From a virus: a stretch of 55,549 bases of DNA. Shown piece after piece: positions 42,543 to 51,599 of the stretch. The stretch is taken from positions 1-55,549 of IMG/VR virus record IMGVR_UViG_3300017917_001229; one strand, 5' to 3'. The notes under the pieces are model-generated. The model had not been told where the DNA came from. It was given only the letters and a program-made list of their open reading frames with translations, and ran no database searches. The position numbers were made by a program, and so were the translations under genes. Numbering within the stretch: the first letter of the stretch is position 1; each line of letters starts with the position of its first letter.

Positions 42543-42777
42543 CTGTTTTTCTCACTGTGCGGGTAAACTTACCAGGGTCTTTGAGCTTGATCGCATTGAG
42601 TAATTTACGTGTGAGATTTTCAGCCTGCTCTGGTGTGTAGTTTTGTTCGATATATTCTAGCAAGCGTATGGCACTGGCAATCACATTGCTGGCACGATTT
42701 TCAACGATATGGCGCTGATCGCGCTCAATGTACATTGAATCCAATTCTTCTAATAAACTGCGAGTTTTCTTTTGCAT
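42529..42777 (-). CDS. Small conserved phage protein
   Basis: 82 aa. TRSLLEELDSMYIERDQRHI and RASNVIASAIRLLEYIEQ form a pattern common in T4-like phages. Helical, charged; function unknown. GATAAATA (42798-42805) lies just upstream. Confidence 0.7.
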   Translation of the reverse strand: MQKKTRSLLEELDSMYIERDQRHIVENRASNVIASAIRLLEYIEQNYTPEQAENLTRKLLNAIKLKDPGKFTRTVRKTDANT

Positions 42778-42797
42778 AATGGCTAGAACCTTTTTGT

Positions 42798-42805
42798 TAT
42801 TTATC
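42798..42805 (-). promoter_or_regulatory. Late-type element GATAAATA
   Basis: About 20 nt before ATG 42777, with AAAGG between. One-base variant of the late box. Confidence 0.4.
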
Positions 42806-42811
42806 GGTAAT

Positions 42812-43501
42812 TTATATTAATTTGTCTTTTATTTTTTGCCAGATTTCTTGTCGATCTGGGTCGTATGCTTGCCAATGCTGTTGTTTTAGTAGATTTTCCA
42901 AGGCTGATTCATGTACACTGTTCAAATTCAACGCCGGCATTATCTTTTCTTTTAAAAAATAAAAATGACTCAGCGGTTGCGGCTGTATTTCTTTGCCGCG
43001 AATTTCTGGACGTAGTTGACTGTGCAGTTCTTGTTCCTGTGTGGATGTAAAAACATAATCACAGTGTGATTTTTCTAGAATTTGCTGTACCAACTGTTGA
43101 TATGTCCACAGTCTGTTTTGTGCTTGTTTGGGTTGAATATAGTGCCGGTGATAGTGTTGTACTTCAGGATTGTGACTGGCACTGCTCAGCCACCAATCAT
43201 TGTTGTGACGTTGATATGTGTTGAAATGATACACTGGGTCCGATGCCACAGCTTGACGCCAATGGTCGTCTTCGATTATTTTGTCCAATCGTTGTGCGTC
43301 GGGCCACTGAAAAATCACTGTGCCTGACACTGGCAAACAGTGTGCAAATTCTGATACAAGATATTCAGCGCCAGCGCCAATACCAGAAATAACTGTTATT
43401 TCTCTGTTAGGAAATAGGGCTTGCAACAATTGGGGCCATTCGGGCCATATATGCCCGTGTGCGAATCCATCGCCCACACAGAGTATTTTATTGATAGACA
43501 T
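42812..43501 (-). CDS. SGNH-hydrolase-like protein lacking the Ser
   Basis: 229 aa. N-terminus ILCVGDGFAHGHIWPEWPQLL fits block I of SGNH/GDSL proteins but reads GDG where the catalytic GDS would be. GIGAGAEYL may be block II. It may be a non-catalytic or diverged member. Overlaps the upstream gene by 14 nt. A second SGNH-like gene lies 3 kb away at 46481. Confidence 0.5.
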   Translation of the reverse strand: MSINKILCVGDGFAHGHIWPEWPQLLQALFPNREITVISGIGAGAEYLVSEFAHCLPVSGTVIFQWPDAQRLDKIIEDDHWRQAVASDPVYHFNTYQRHNNDWWLSSASHNPEVQHYHRHYIQPKQAQNRLWTYQQLVQQILEKSHCDYVFTSTQEQELHSQLRPEIRGKEIQPQPLSHFYFLKEKIMPALNLNSVHESALENLLKQQHWQAYDPDRQEIWQKIKDKLI

Positions 43502-44132
43502 AGCGTTGTTGGCAAAGAATTTCGGATTCAGCTTCGTGAAATCTTTTCACAGGAATAGTGTTCCAAAAATCTGCATGATATAAAAAATCATTGGCCTGAC
43601 GCCAGCGATCCAAACTGAGCTGATAATTATGATCTTGTACAATGTTTAAAAAACTGGGTTGTCCTTCAACAATGTCGCTGAATTCAATGTTTACTGCTCC
43701 AGGAACAGGCTCAAAAGGAGTTAGATAATTTTTTGCTGTTTCTCTTTGTTTGTCTATCAACTCCATGCCGGTCAGTTGCCAAGGATCACTGTGTTGATAA
43801 TAGTTGTAAAAACAACGACTCCAGCGATAGACCTTGCTTCGATAGGTCATAGTGGTTATACAAATCACTTGAGAAAATCTTGAGAGACTGATTCGGCCCG
43901 GCCAACAGTGTGTGCCCACACATTTTTCATCACTGGGTATCTGATCTATAATGCGCTGAAATTCGTCGGGATTGTAGTCAGTGTACACAGAATCTGAATC
44001 ACCAATTTTTCCCAAACTGTGTTGAAAACTGTAAATGGCTTTGCTAACAGGATCCATGGGAGAAAAGTTTTCGGACAGAATATCGCACAACAATCCACCG
44101 CAGGTGTAGTGAGGGAAAGCAATAAGAATCAT
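43488..44132 (-). CDS. Conserved phage protein, sulfotransferase-like N-terminus
   Basis: 214 aa. MILIAFPHYTCGGLLCDIL resembles the N-terminal phosphate-loop region of sulfotransferase-like phage proteins, and KCVGTHCWPGRISLSRF follows. Activity is not established. Coupled to the helicase stop (TAATG). Confidence 0.5.
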   Translation of the reverse strand: MILIAFPHYTCGGLLCDILSENFSPMDPVSKAIYSFQHSLGKIGDSDSVYTDYNPDEFQRIIDQIPSDEKCVGTHCWPGRISLSRFSQVICITTMTYRSKVYRWSRCFYNYYQHSDPWQLTGMELIDKQRETAKNYLTPFEPVPGAVNIEFSDIVEGQPSFLNIVQDHNYQLSLDRWRQANDFLYHADFWNTIPVKRFHEAESEILCQQRYVYQ

Positions 44133-45532
44133 TAGAAGTTTGTCTTTATTGATCCCAGCAACTGTTTTAGTTTGGCACTTTGTACATCTGCTGTGGGTGC
44201 GGCTGTTTCTTCTTCGCCGGCATCTTGTATGCCTACTCTGCTGGATGCTTTGATCTGATCCATGACATTGGGTCGTTTGACAAATCCGCTACTCTGTTGT
44301 TGATCTTCGCCCAAGTCTGTGATACGCATGGTTTCAATGTTGTATTCCAAGTCTACCTTTTGGCCAACACCTGTTGAACTACGACTCTTCATACACTGAA
44401 TTTGATAACGTCCACGCTCTTTCATGGCACGACTTGTAAAGATACCAAACACGTTGTCAGCTGTGTTGATCTTTGAAATACCACCGGAAATATGACTATG
44501 GTCAAATTCTACTTCTTCCACTGCTCCACGATTCAACTGCGATGCTGTGACCAGCAATACATTCAACTCTTTGGCCAAATTACGCAACTCTTCCGATACA
44601 TATTTGTCTTTGACAAACAAATCATTGGGACTGACTTTGGCACTCACAGGCATCAACAAGTCCAAATAGTCAACCATCACAAAATCTACCTTGATGCCTG
44701 TTTGTACTTGTACTTCTTTTAGATAAGCTCTAACGTCATTGATATTGCTTTGTGCTGGCAGAGCTTTGATACGATACTGCCCGGACTTTTTGCTGTATAA
44801 CTTGACCTTTAGTTCAGTGGTATCCATGTCGCGTCTGATATCTTTGGTGCTCATCCCTGCCAACATAGCATCTGTACGCAACGCACACAGTTCTTCACTA
44901 AGTTCCAATGATACATACACACCGCTGAGTCCTTGTTGCAACCAACTCAATGCAATGTTCATCATCACAAGCGATTTACCTGATCCAGATCCACCTGCAA
45001 AAATGTTCAGTTCACCGCGACTGAATCCGCCATACAACAGTTTGTCCACACTGGGCCATCCTGTTGACACTTGTCCGCCTGAGCTAAAATACTTTTCTAG
45101 TCGACTCTTAGGATCATCAAAATAGTCTGTGCCCATGTCTTTGGTCAAACTGATTTGTACAGCGTCTTTGATCAACTTCTCCACTGGATCAAACTCACCC
45201 TTTTCCAACAAATCTGCTGATTTAAGAATAGCACGTTCCAGTTCTTGGCGCTTGGTAAAGCCTTCAAACTCTTCCATGAACCAATTGAAATGATCCTCGT
45301 TTAGATCAGGAATGTGATTTAATTTGATACCTGTGGCAGCACTGATCTGTTCTGTGACGGGCATGGTTTTGAAATCATTGACATGTTTTGCAATAAACTC
45401 AGCCGCTGGTCTAAGACTGCGATCAAAGTTTTCAGCGTTGTAGATATTTTGTACACGCACATAGCTGGCTGCATCTTGAAGCATCATCTCCAAGAACAAT
45501 CTTTGTACATCAAGTCCGTAGTCTTTTAACAA
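44132..45532 (-). CDS. DnaB-like replicative helicase (T4 gp41 type)
   Basis: 466 aa from a TTG at 45532 overlapping the primase end. Walker A GGSGSGKS, RecA-core VDFVMVDYLDLL (Walker B) and LLVTASQLNRG. N-terminal DYGLDVQRLFLEMM matches gp41-type starts. Unwinds the fork and partners the adjacent primase. Confidence 0.95.
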   Translation of the reverse strand: MLKDYGLDVQRLFLEMMLQDAASYVRVQNIYNAENFDRSLRPAAEFIAKHVNDFKTMPVTEQISAATGIKLNHIPDLNEDHFNWFMEEFEGFTKRQELERAILKSADLLEKGEFDPVEKLIKDAVQISLTKDMGTDYFDDPKSRLEKYFSSGGQVSTGWPSVDKLLYGGFSRGELNIFAGGSGSGKSLVMMNIALSWLQQGLSGVYVSLELSEELCALRTDAMLAGMSTKDIRRDMDTTELKVKLYSKKSGQYRIKALPAQSNINDVRAYLKEVQVQTGIKVDFVMVDYLDLLMPVSAKVSPNDLFVKDKYVSEELRNLAKELNVLLVTASQLNRGAVEEVEFDHSHISGGISKINTADNVFGIFTSRAMKERGRYQIQCMKSRSSTGVGQKVDLEYNIETMRITDLGEDQQQSSGFVKRPNVMDQIKASSRVGIQDAGEEETAAPTADVQSAKLKQLLGSIKTNF

Positions 45533-46487
45533 TTTGCTTTTTCCTTAATTCAATCTTTATTTTACTTGATTCAGTGGCGGCAAGTATAGTTATTAGGGTG
45601 GCCATGCGCCCATATTTAATCACAGCATCGTTGACATCTTTGCAGTCGGGCCATTCGGGCATGCTCACTGACCAACCTAGTTCTACTGCACGGTCCACTA
45701 GATTCATGCCCGCGGCATCTTGGTCGGGCACAACAATAACCTTGCGCCCCAGACTGCGTATGAGTCTGACCTGAGCATCGTTGATATCAGCATGCAACAC
45801 AGCCAAGCCCCCAATGCTGAGTGCATCAAACACACCTTCCATGACCAGCGCATATTCCCACGTGGGTTGTTGCAGATCTGTGCCAAACACATAGCCCGGT
45901 TGTATGTCATTGATGTATTTTGGTATCTTGTTGTCTAAAAATCTACAACTGTATCCTACTATGGTGTTGTTGTGAGTAAACGGTATCACCACATGTGGTC
46001 GTGTCCAGTGTACATTGTCTGTTTCTAGCTGTACCATCACAGGATAATCTTCGGGTACACCACGACTGCGTACATAATTCCAATAGTGTTCTTGCTCGGG
46101 CGTGAGTAGTTCTGCAAACGGCGGAAGATCACGTTCTTCAAAATTAACAACCAACTGCTCAAATGTTCTGCGACTGTCTAAGATACCTTCTATGCTCTTG
46201 TGTCGTAGACTTTCTAGATTCAGGCGTTCTATTTCTACATCGGGCACATTCATCCAAGTCAACAATCTGCGAGCTTTGAAACTCAGTGTGCGACCTAGAA
46301 TAAAACTGGCTGTGTAGTTGCAGTTGAAACAGTGATAACTCCAACCTTGATCTGACAGTTTTAATCCACCACGTTGTCGACGATCAGCGTTTTCGCTGTT
46401 GTGAACACAACAAGGTGCATTGAAACTTATCCAGCCCGAACTAGACGTTTTACGTTTAGCTGGAAGATAGGATAAGATGTCTAACAT
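45510..46487 (-). CDS. DNA primase (T4 gp61 type)
   Basis: 325 aa. N-terminal zinc motif (PCCVHN and CFNCNY). TOPRIM motifs VMEGVFDALSIGG and VVPDQDAAGMN. Makes RNA primers at the fork. Overlaps the helicase by 23 nt, so both are coupled. Confidence 0.94.
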   Translation of the reverse strand: MLDILSYLPAKRKTSSSGWISFNAPCCVHNSENADRRQRGGLKLSDQGWSYHCFNCNYTASFILGRTLSFKARRLLTWMNVPDVEIERLNLESLRHKSIEGILDSRRTFEQLVVNFEERDLPPFAELLTPEQEHYWNYVRSRGVPEDYPVMVQLETDNVHWTRPHVVIPFTHNNTIVGYSCRFLDNKIPKYINDIQPGYVFGTDLQQPTWEYALVMEGVFDALSIGGLAVLHADINDAQVRLIRSLGRKVIVVPDQDAAGMNLVDRAVELGWSVSMPEWPDCKDVNDAVIKYGRMATLITILAATESSKIKIELRKKQIVKRLRT

Positions 46488-47221
46488 TCATACAGTTTAC
46501 ACGAATCAATGTTAGAAATCAAGCGATCTCGAACAACCTGGTGCCCAATTTCGTTGGGGTGCCCACCGGGCATGATCAGCTCTCTTTTTTGGTTGTCTGC
46601 TCGGTCTCTAAAATGCACAGTCCAAGCAAAGTCAGGTTCCGGTATAGTAGTCAGCGGAATAGTAATCGGTGGTGGCATCACATGAAACTGCACAGTGGGA
46701 ATCTGGCGTCGATGGCTCATGCTGTCAAACAACAACACTGCTTGTTGATAGTTCAATGTGGACAGTTCTCTGCAATCAGTCAACACCAAATAGCGTTTGA
46801 TCATGTCTGTGAATTCTGGACCAATCACGCTGCTGCCAAAATGAATCCAAGTGCTGTGTACAAACTTGTTCCAGGGTGGATCGTTGCTGTAGTGTCGGTG
46901 ATTGGGATTGTAGAAACTGGTACGGTCGGCTTCGGTCAAGGCTATCAACACCATGCACTGTTCAGGATTGGGTTCATGATCCAACCACCAAAGGTATGTC
47001 CAAATGGTACTTTGTAAGCTACCGCCGGGTATGCCAAAGTTTTCAGTGGGCACAGAGTAGTGCTGGCCCAACAAACCCAAAAAGCAATGGCTTTCTCTAT
47101 AGGATACATTTTGTACCCAACAAGGGTGTGCTTCGGGGTCTTGTTTGGCCAGTTCTGGGTCCAGTAATTCGTCTCCGTACATCCACGAATCGCCAAATCC
47201 TACAATTTTTTTGAATGTCAT
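46481..47221 (-). CDS. SGNH/GDSL hydrolase-like protein
   Basis: 246 aa. Block I IVGFGDSWMYGDEL (with Ser), block II-like GIPGGSLQST, and block V GGHPNEIGHQ with His. Possible esterase on host or virion glycans. Overlaps the primase by 7 nt. Contrast with 42812, which lacks the Ser. Confidence 0.7.
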   Translation of the reverse strand: MTFKKIVGFGDSWMYGDELLDPELAKQDPEAHPCWVQNVSYRESHCFLGLLGQHYSVPTENFGIPGGSLQSTIWTYLWWLDHEPNPEQCMVLIALTEADRTSFYNPNHRHYSNDPPWNKFVHSTWIHFGSSVIGPEFTDMIKRYLVLTDCRELSTLNYQQAVLLFDSMSHRRQIPTVQFHVMPPPITIPLTTIPEPDFAWTVHFRDRADNQKRELIMPGGHPNEIGHQVVRDRLISNIDSCKLYEC

Positions 47222-47239
47222 CTAGTAATTATTTGATTG

Positions 47240-48352
47240 CTATCGATAGCTCAAATTAACTACATAGCCCGTTGAAATGATTACTTGCGCAGCACTCATA
47301 GTAGGAGGCACAGGACGATAACCTGAACCGCCTTCGACCACGGTAATTCCTGTGACTGATCCATTGGTGATTGTGGCAGTGGCTACAGCGCCAGCACCTT
47401 CGCCCACAATGTCCACTCTAGGAGGAGCTTGATAGCCCATGCCCGGTACTGTGACATTGATATCTGTGACCACACCGTTGATCACTGTGGCTGTGGCCTG
47501 TGCTGGGTTGCCCATGACCTGTTGTCCGTTGACACCAGTGGTGTACACTGAATTGTTGAAACACAAACGCAACAAAGGATGCCAGCCCACAATGTTCATG
47601 TGTATGATGCCGGTTTTGTTTAGATACTGTGTGCTTTCCGTGACATTGTACCAAAGGCTTTGATATGTTTCTGCGGCCTGTGCTTTGATAGTTCCAGTGT
47701 AGTTGATCAATTCCATTTGAATTGTGGTCACTGGACCAGTGGGTTCTATATAACTTGAATAAAATTCAGTGGGCTGATATGGACTGTAGTTGTTGATGGG
47801 TGATCCACCTTGCAAGGCCCAGTCTGGGTAATCAGAGCTGGAACTGCCGCCATAGCTGCTTTGTGCAGTCAAATCTGTAGTAGGTATTGTGAGTTCAGCA
47901 CTGGGCACAAATTCTGGGTATACTGAATCCACAATGTCCACTGGTGCACGTGCACCTGCTTGGGCATCAGTAAACACTGCTTCTGTTAGATTTCCGGATG
48001 TACGACTGATACTGTAGCCAGCAGGCTGTGCCTGTAGATTCACCAGTTCTTCTGCCAGCAATGTGACTTTGGCACGTCCAGCAGTGGCATTGATTATGAC
48101 CATGGGTTTTTCTAACAAAAGCTCGTCACCGTTTTGGCTCACCAATCTAAACATCAGCGAGCTGCCTGTGATGTTCACAGGTTTTTGGTCTTGGTTGATA
48201 AACTCAAATAATATGACGTTATCAACACCTAGGTTGATTGTTAGTTTTTTTGCGTACACAGGGTCGTACCTCATAGTAAAGTAAGCACCACCGGTGTCTA
48301 CTGCCAATACTCTGGTTTTCTGTTGATATAGATACGCTGTGGTCGAATACAT
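47240..48352 (-). CDS. Virion (tail/baseplate or fibre) structural protein
   Basis: 370 aa. The N-terminal half is beta-rich (LTINLGVDNVILFEFINQDQ) with a low-complexity Ser/Tyr/Pro middle. The C-terminal region has PGMGYQAPPRVDIVGEGAGA and VVEGGSGYRPVPP, the Gly-Tyr-Pro repeat seen in tail fibres and baseplate wedges. GATAAATA lies 6 nt before the ATG with no SD. Confidence 0.7.
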   Translation of the reverse strand: MYSTTAYLYQQKTRVLAVDTGGAYFTMRYDPVYAKKLTINLGVDNVILFEFINQDQKPVNITGSSLMFRLVSQNGDELLLEKPMVIINATAGRAKVTLLAEELVNLQAQPAGYSISRTSGNLTEAVFTDAQAGARAPVDIVDSVYPEFVPSAELTIPTTDLTAQSSYGGSSSSDYPDWALQGGSPINNYSPYQPTEFYSSYIEPTGPVTTIQMELINYTGTIKAQAAETYQSLWYNVTESTQYLNKTGIIHMNIVGWHPLLRLCFNNSVYTTGVNGQQVMGNPAQATATVINGVVTDINVTVPGMGYQAPPRVDIVGEGAGAVATATITNGSVTGITVVEGGSGYRPVPPTMSAAQVIISTGYVVNLSYR

Positions 48353-48358
48353 AGTTAT

Positions 48359-48366
48359 TATTTATC
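48359..48366 (-). promoter_or_regulatory. GATAAATA 6 nt before ATG 48352
   Basis: Late-type box so close to the start that the mRNA would be leaderless. No SD is visible. Confidence 0.4.
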
Positions 48367-48380
48367 GTTTTTTAAATTGG

Positions 48381-48386
48381 TAAATA
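48381..48386 (+). promoter_or_regulatory. TAAATA 9 nt before ATG 48396
   Basis: Plus-strand TAAATA, divergent from the element at 48359. The leader would be 2-3 nt at most. Tentative. Confidence 0.3.
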
Positions 48387-48395
48387 TCTCTGATC

Positions 48396-48776
48396 ATGAG
48401 CAACGATATCTTTTCAAAACTTGCCGACAAGTACCCATTTATCACTTTGTGTGTGTATGCCTCTCAGGAGTATGTTGGTATCATACAAAACAAAGATGAT
48501 GCAATCACCACAATTTACGATTTTGGCAGTATTCAGGATACTTATTTAAAGCAGCAGTTTTTGGAGTTGGCCAATGTTTGGTGGTGGGAAAGCAATCGTA
48601 GCATACCCATCAACATATTCTTAAAATCTGAATGGGATCCGTTCAAGGCCTACTTGAAAACTTTTGTCAACAAAGATCTAGAAATCATACATGGCCCAGC
48701 TTGTAGCCTAATTGATATGTCTAGAAAAAAATCAAAACGAAAATCAATTACTTTGGTTCGTCGATTGGACCAGTAG
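48396..48776 (+). CDS. Conserved T4-like phage protein
   Basis: 126 aa. NRSIPINIFLKSEWDPFKAYLKTF and KRKSITLVRRLDQ are the recognisable core of a conserved protein of T4-like phages. Basic C-terminus. Overlaps the convergent gene by 29 nt. Function unknown. Confidence 0.7.
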   Translation: MSNDIFSKLADKYPFITLCVYASQEYVGIIQNKDDAITTIYDFGSIQDTYLKQQFLELANVWWWESNRSIPINIFLKSEWDPFKAYLKTFVNKDLEIIHGPACSLIDMSRKKSKRKSITLVRRLDQ

Positions 48777-49338
48777 TTCCGTCAATCAAATTCATGTGCA
48801 GTGCTACCAAAGCTGCATAACTTATGGCATGTGCTTTTTTAAACGTATAGCCACGACTGTCGTCGCCATCCCACACTGATTCAAACACTTCAGCCCAAGG
48901 GCGATTCTGTAGATGTGCTTTGCCTGGACGAATAATACTGATAAAAGCTGCCATTCTGGGTATGCTGTCGGGCTTCATCTGCTTCAATAGCTCTGTGTAG
49001 TTGCCCACGTGCACCAGTTGTTGTGCCCAAGCTGCGTCTGTCCATAATCGATGCCACGGCGGATCTTGTGCCATCATCTGCTCATAGTGTTCTGGGCTCT
49101 TGATCAAACTGTACACATTCAAGTTAAGGAAATCTATCTTGAAATAGCCACGTTGTTCTGCTGTTTCATAGTCAATGGCTGCACATTGATTCACAGGATC
49201 ATAGGGTATGTCTGTGACATATACTCCTGAGTTGTGTCGTCTAACTTGTCCTTGATGTAGTTGACGTGCAGGTATGTGCTGAATCAATTTCAACACCGAA
49301 TCTCTATCGGCAAAGTCAAGGTCAATGTCTGCGCTCAT
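48748..49338 (-). CDS. Miniature DNA polymerase III alpha-like protein
   Basis: 196 aa. MSADIDLDFADRD parallels the PDFDVDF..RD metal site of DnaE. RRHNSGVYVTD parallels RHAGGVVI, YFKIDFLNLNVYSLI parallels VKFDFLGL, and ISIIRPGK parallels ALYRPGP. FKKAHAISYAAL parallels FNKSHSAAYAL. The three catalytic-type Asp (6, 8, 69) are kept, but most of the polymerase is absent. May be an accessory or remodelled protein. Expressed from a leaderless sigma70-type promoter. Confidence 0.65.
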   Translation of the reverse strand: MSADIDLDFADRDSVLKLIQHIPARQLHQGQVRRHNSGVYVTDIPYDPVNQCAAIDYETAEQRGYFKIDFLNLNVYSLIKSPEHYEQMMAQDPPWHRLWTDAAWAQQLVHVGNYTELLKQMKPDSIPRMAAFISIIRPGKAHLQNRPWAEVFESVWDGDDSRGYTFKKAHAISYAALVALHMNLIDGTTGPIDEPK

Positions 49339-49688
49339 GATACAATTATAGCAACAATAGCAATGTAAGTCAATGCATGGGCCAATTGATCAGCACCAAA
49401 CCATACCCAATAGGCCCAGTGATGTGTTTGCCACTGACCACTGAGCTGTATCTTGAGCCAATCAACATGATAATGCACAACACCGTCCACTGCGGCCATG
49501 CTGGTAGCTGTGAACAAATCGGTAAACGGAAACAATACCACCCAGGTTCCCAGGCTGTGCAACCAAGCATGATGCACACCACCATCGGCTCCGTATATGC
49601 CCTTTTCCTTCAGCATGTACTGAGCTTGTATCACAAAGTCACACACAAAATGTTTGACAAACAACAATGCTAACATTAAGAATTCCAT
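49335..49688 (-). CDS. DUF3307-like membrane protein
   Basis: 117 aa from ATG 49688 (TAATG overlap, AGGA upstream). KHFVCDFVIQAQYMLKEKG, HHAWLHSL, HYHVDWLK and DQLAHALTYI match the DUF3307 type. Several hydrophobic helices. Function unknown. The promoter of the next gene is embedded in its last codons. Confidence 0.8.
   Translation of the reverse strand: MEFLMLALLFVKHFVCDFVIQAQYMLKEKGIYGADGGVHHAWLHSLGTWVVLFPFTDLFTATSMAAVDGVVHYHVDWLKIQLSGQWQTHHWAYWVWFGADQLAHALTYIAIVAIIVS
49345..49373 (-). promoter_or_regulatory. Perfect sigma70 promoter, leaderless (ATG 49338)
   Basis: TTGACT-17-TATAAT, then 6 nt to the ATG with no SD. Lies in the coding end of the DUF3307 gene. Confidence 0.8.
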
Positions 49689-50359
49689 TACCATCCTGCT
49701 TTCTTTAATATGTCTCGAGCATATTCTTGATCAGCCATGTAGTCTGAAAACTTTTTGGTCCAAACTTCTGAATCAATATAGGGCCAGACCATGGCCACCT
49801 GAGTGGCATCTAGTTCGCTCAAAAACTTCAATCCTGATTCGCAATTGTACAACACCCAAGGACTGATACGTCCTGTTGTGACAGCATAGGCCATTGCATT
49901 TGAGTTGCCATAACGCAGACAGTCCTGTGCTGGATGTCCAGACTTTTCGGCCCAATCCATACTGAACTCTATGGCACGAGCTAGGGCGTCTGAAACATTT
50001 TCTACACGCAAATAATCTAGCAAATATTCAGTATAGATACTGTCCTTGCACCAGTAGTCAATCTTTTTGTTTTGTCTAATCAACCATTCAGTGAAGCGTG
50101 CTGGATTGATGGCTCGGATGTCTACACAGTAGCGACCAAACTTTACAAACGCACGATAGAAACTTGACTCTGCAAAGTGTTCAAATGTTTTTAACTTAGC
50201 TGAACCTTGAGTGACTTCATAAAACTTGATGTAGGCTTGGAAACCCAACTGCACTCCTCGTTCGTTTTGTTCTTGAAAGCGCCGCTTGGGCTCACAAACG
50301 TGAACTGCCAGTGTTGTTTCTCTAGTGAAATCTTTTTTGCAATACCTACATTGATACAT
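49688..50359 (-). CDS. Conserved phage protein with N-terminal C2H2 zinc finger
   Basis: 223 aa. MYQCRYCKKDFTRETTLAVH is a C2H2-type finger. The rest is helical with FTEWLIRQNKKIDYW and EYLLDYLRVENVSDALARAI. I associate it with T4-like marine phages. Possibly DNA-binding. Confidence 0.7.
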   Translation of the reverse strand: MYQCRYCKKDFTRETTLAVHVCEPKRRFQEQNERGVQLGFQAYIKFYEVTQGSAKLKTFEHFAESSFYRAFVKFGRYCVDIRAINPARFTEWLIRQNKKIDYWCKDSIYTEYLLDYLRVENVSDALARAIEFSMDWAEKSGHPAQDCLRYGNSNAMAYAVTTGRISPWVLYNCESGLKFLSELDATQVAMVWPYIDSEVWTKKFSDYMADQEYARDILKKAGW

Positions 50360-50811
50360 TATTTGTCAGTGCCACCGTGTGCTTTGATGTATGCGTCAAG
50401 TTCTTTCTTGGTTGTGATTGCAGCCATTAATTCTATTTCGTCAGACTTACGATTGGGAAACAGTTCAGCCAGTTGCTTTTTGATTGCACTGGATCCTGTG
50501 GCTGTGTCTTTCTTTTTTGGAGCAATCCAAGTGTGTCTGTGTGTGCCCATGCCAGGACTCACTGCTGTGGCCATGAGCCATTGCAGTTTGGGATGTCGAC
50601 TCAGAGCAAAGAAGTGTTTGTTCAAATAGTGATTGCAACTCTGCACATAGTATTCTTGCAATTCACGTGAACCTTGTATGCTGGAACCCCAACGTATCAT
50701 CAAGAATGTTGAGAACTTCTTCTTTTCTTCATCAGTAAGGCTGTCGTAGAAGTCTCTGTTCTTGCGATCGAACTGTGCCATTTCGTTTTGTATGTTTAGT
50801 TTATCGCTCAT
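50359..50811 (-). CDS. Conserved T4-like phage protein
   Basis: 150 aa. NEMAQFDRKNRDFYDSLTDEEKKKFS and FLMIRWGSSIQGS, then HRHTWIAPKKK: a pattern seen in T4-like marine phages, location among replication genes. Activity unknown. Confidence 0.65.
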   Translation of the reverse strand: MSDKLNIQNEMAQFDRKNRDFYDSLTDEEKKKFSTFLMIRWGSSIQGSRELQEYYVQSCNHYLNKHFFALSRHPKLQWLMATAVSPGMGTHRHTWIAPKKKDTATGSSAIKKQLAELFPNRKSDEIELMAAITTKKELDAYIKAHGGTDK

Positions 50812-51061
50812 CTTTGCTTAACTCGTATATAACTTTAACACGATCCAGGGCTTCTTGTAAAGCAGGATTGGTCCGGGCTGCTAATCTAATTTCGTGCCAC
50901 AGTTGATTTTCTTGAACACTGTTTCTAACTGGATCATAGTCCTTGGCATATTCATAACCCACCACAAATCTTTCTTCAGGATCTGCGCCATGCTCACGAG
51001 CATACACAATGCCATCGGCTCGTTCATAAATGTAAGTTGCTCCGGGTTTCAATGTTCCCAT
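50801..51061 (-). CDS. Small conserved phage protein, 86 aa
   Basis: TYIYERADGIVYAREHGADP, then HEIRLAARTNPALQEALDRV. Coupled to neighbours by small overlaps. Function unknown. Confidence 0.65.
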   Translation of the reverse strand: MGTLKPGATYIYERADGIVYAREHGADPEERFVVGYEYAKDYDPVRNSVQENQLWHEIRLAARTNPALQEALDRVKVIYELSKDER

Positions 51062-51062
51062 A

Positions 51063-51563
51063 TTACCATGCCTTGTTGTAGTCTACTATTTCGCAGTTGC
51101 GACTGATGTCTTTGACAAAGTAAACACACTCTGGCTTGTCGCTGTCGTCCAATGGAACGCACAACATCTGTCCGTTTTTTAGTTTGGGTGCATACCAGGC
51201 AACTTCTTGATACACATCAATAATTTCAATATCAGGAAAGCTGGGACGGAAACTGCTGAGTGGGTTGAATTGAAATGCTTTGAATCCACGATCGTTGATT
51301 GATGTCAACGGCAGTACTTCTAGATCACCAAGATCAGGTTCACCAATCAAGATTTGCCAATCCACAGGCATCTTGATTTTTTTGTTGCCAATTCGCAATA
51401 CCAGAGCAGGAGCATTAAAGCTCTCTAAAAATATCAACGGTATGTAGTGATAGTCAGGGTCTGCTGGTGTACTGTTGTCCAGGATAGCAAAACGCATGTC
51501 GTCTACTTCTTCCGGCAAGTGATCCAAATCAAATGGAGTGTTATCTAATGTTAGTATTCTCAT
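51063..51563 (-). CDS. Conserved phage protein, 166 aa, leaderless
   Basis: Contains IGNKKIKMPVDWQILIGEPD and LEVLPLTSINDRGF, plus MLCVPLDDSDKPECVYFVK. Beta-rich. No family beyond phage conservation. The start follows a sigma70-type promoter with no SD. Confidence 0.65.
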   Translation of the reverse strand: MRILTLDNTPFDLDHLPEEVDDMRFAILDNSTPADPDYHYIPLIFLESFNAPALVLRIGNKKIKMPVDWQILIGEPDLGDLEVLPLTSINDRGFKAFQFNPLSSFRPSFPDIEIIDVYQEVAWYAPKLKNGQMLCVPLDDSDKPECVYFVKDISRNCEIVDYNKAW

Positions 51564-51569
51564 AATATA

Positions 51570-51598
51570 ATAATAAAGGATTTGTCTGCTAATGTCAA
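51570..51598 (-). promoter_or_regulatory. Sigma70 promoter, leaderless (ATG 51563)
   Basis: TTGACA-17-TATTAT, 6 nt to the ATG, no SD. Same layout as at 49345 and 53952. Confidence 0.75.
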
Positions 51599-51599
51599 G

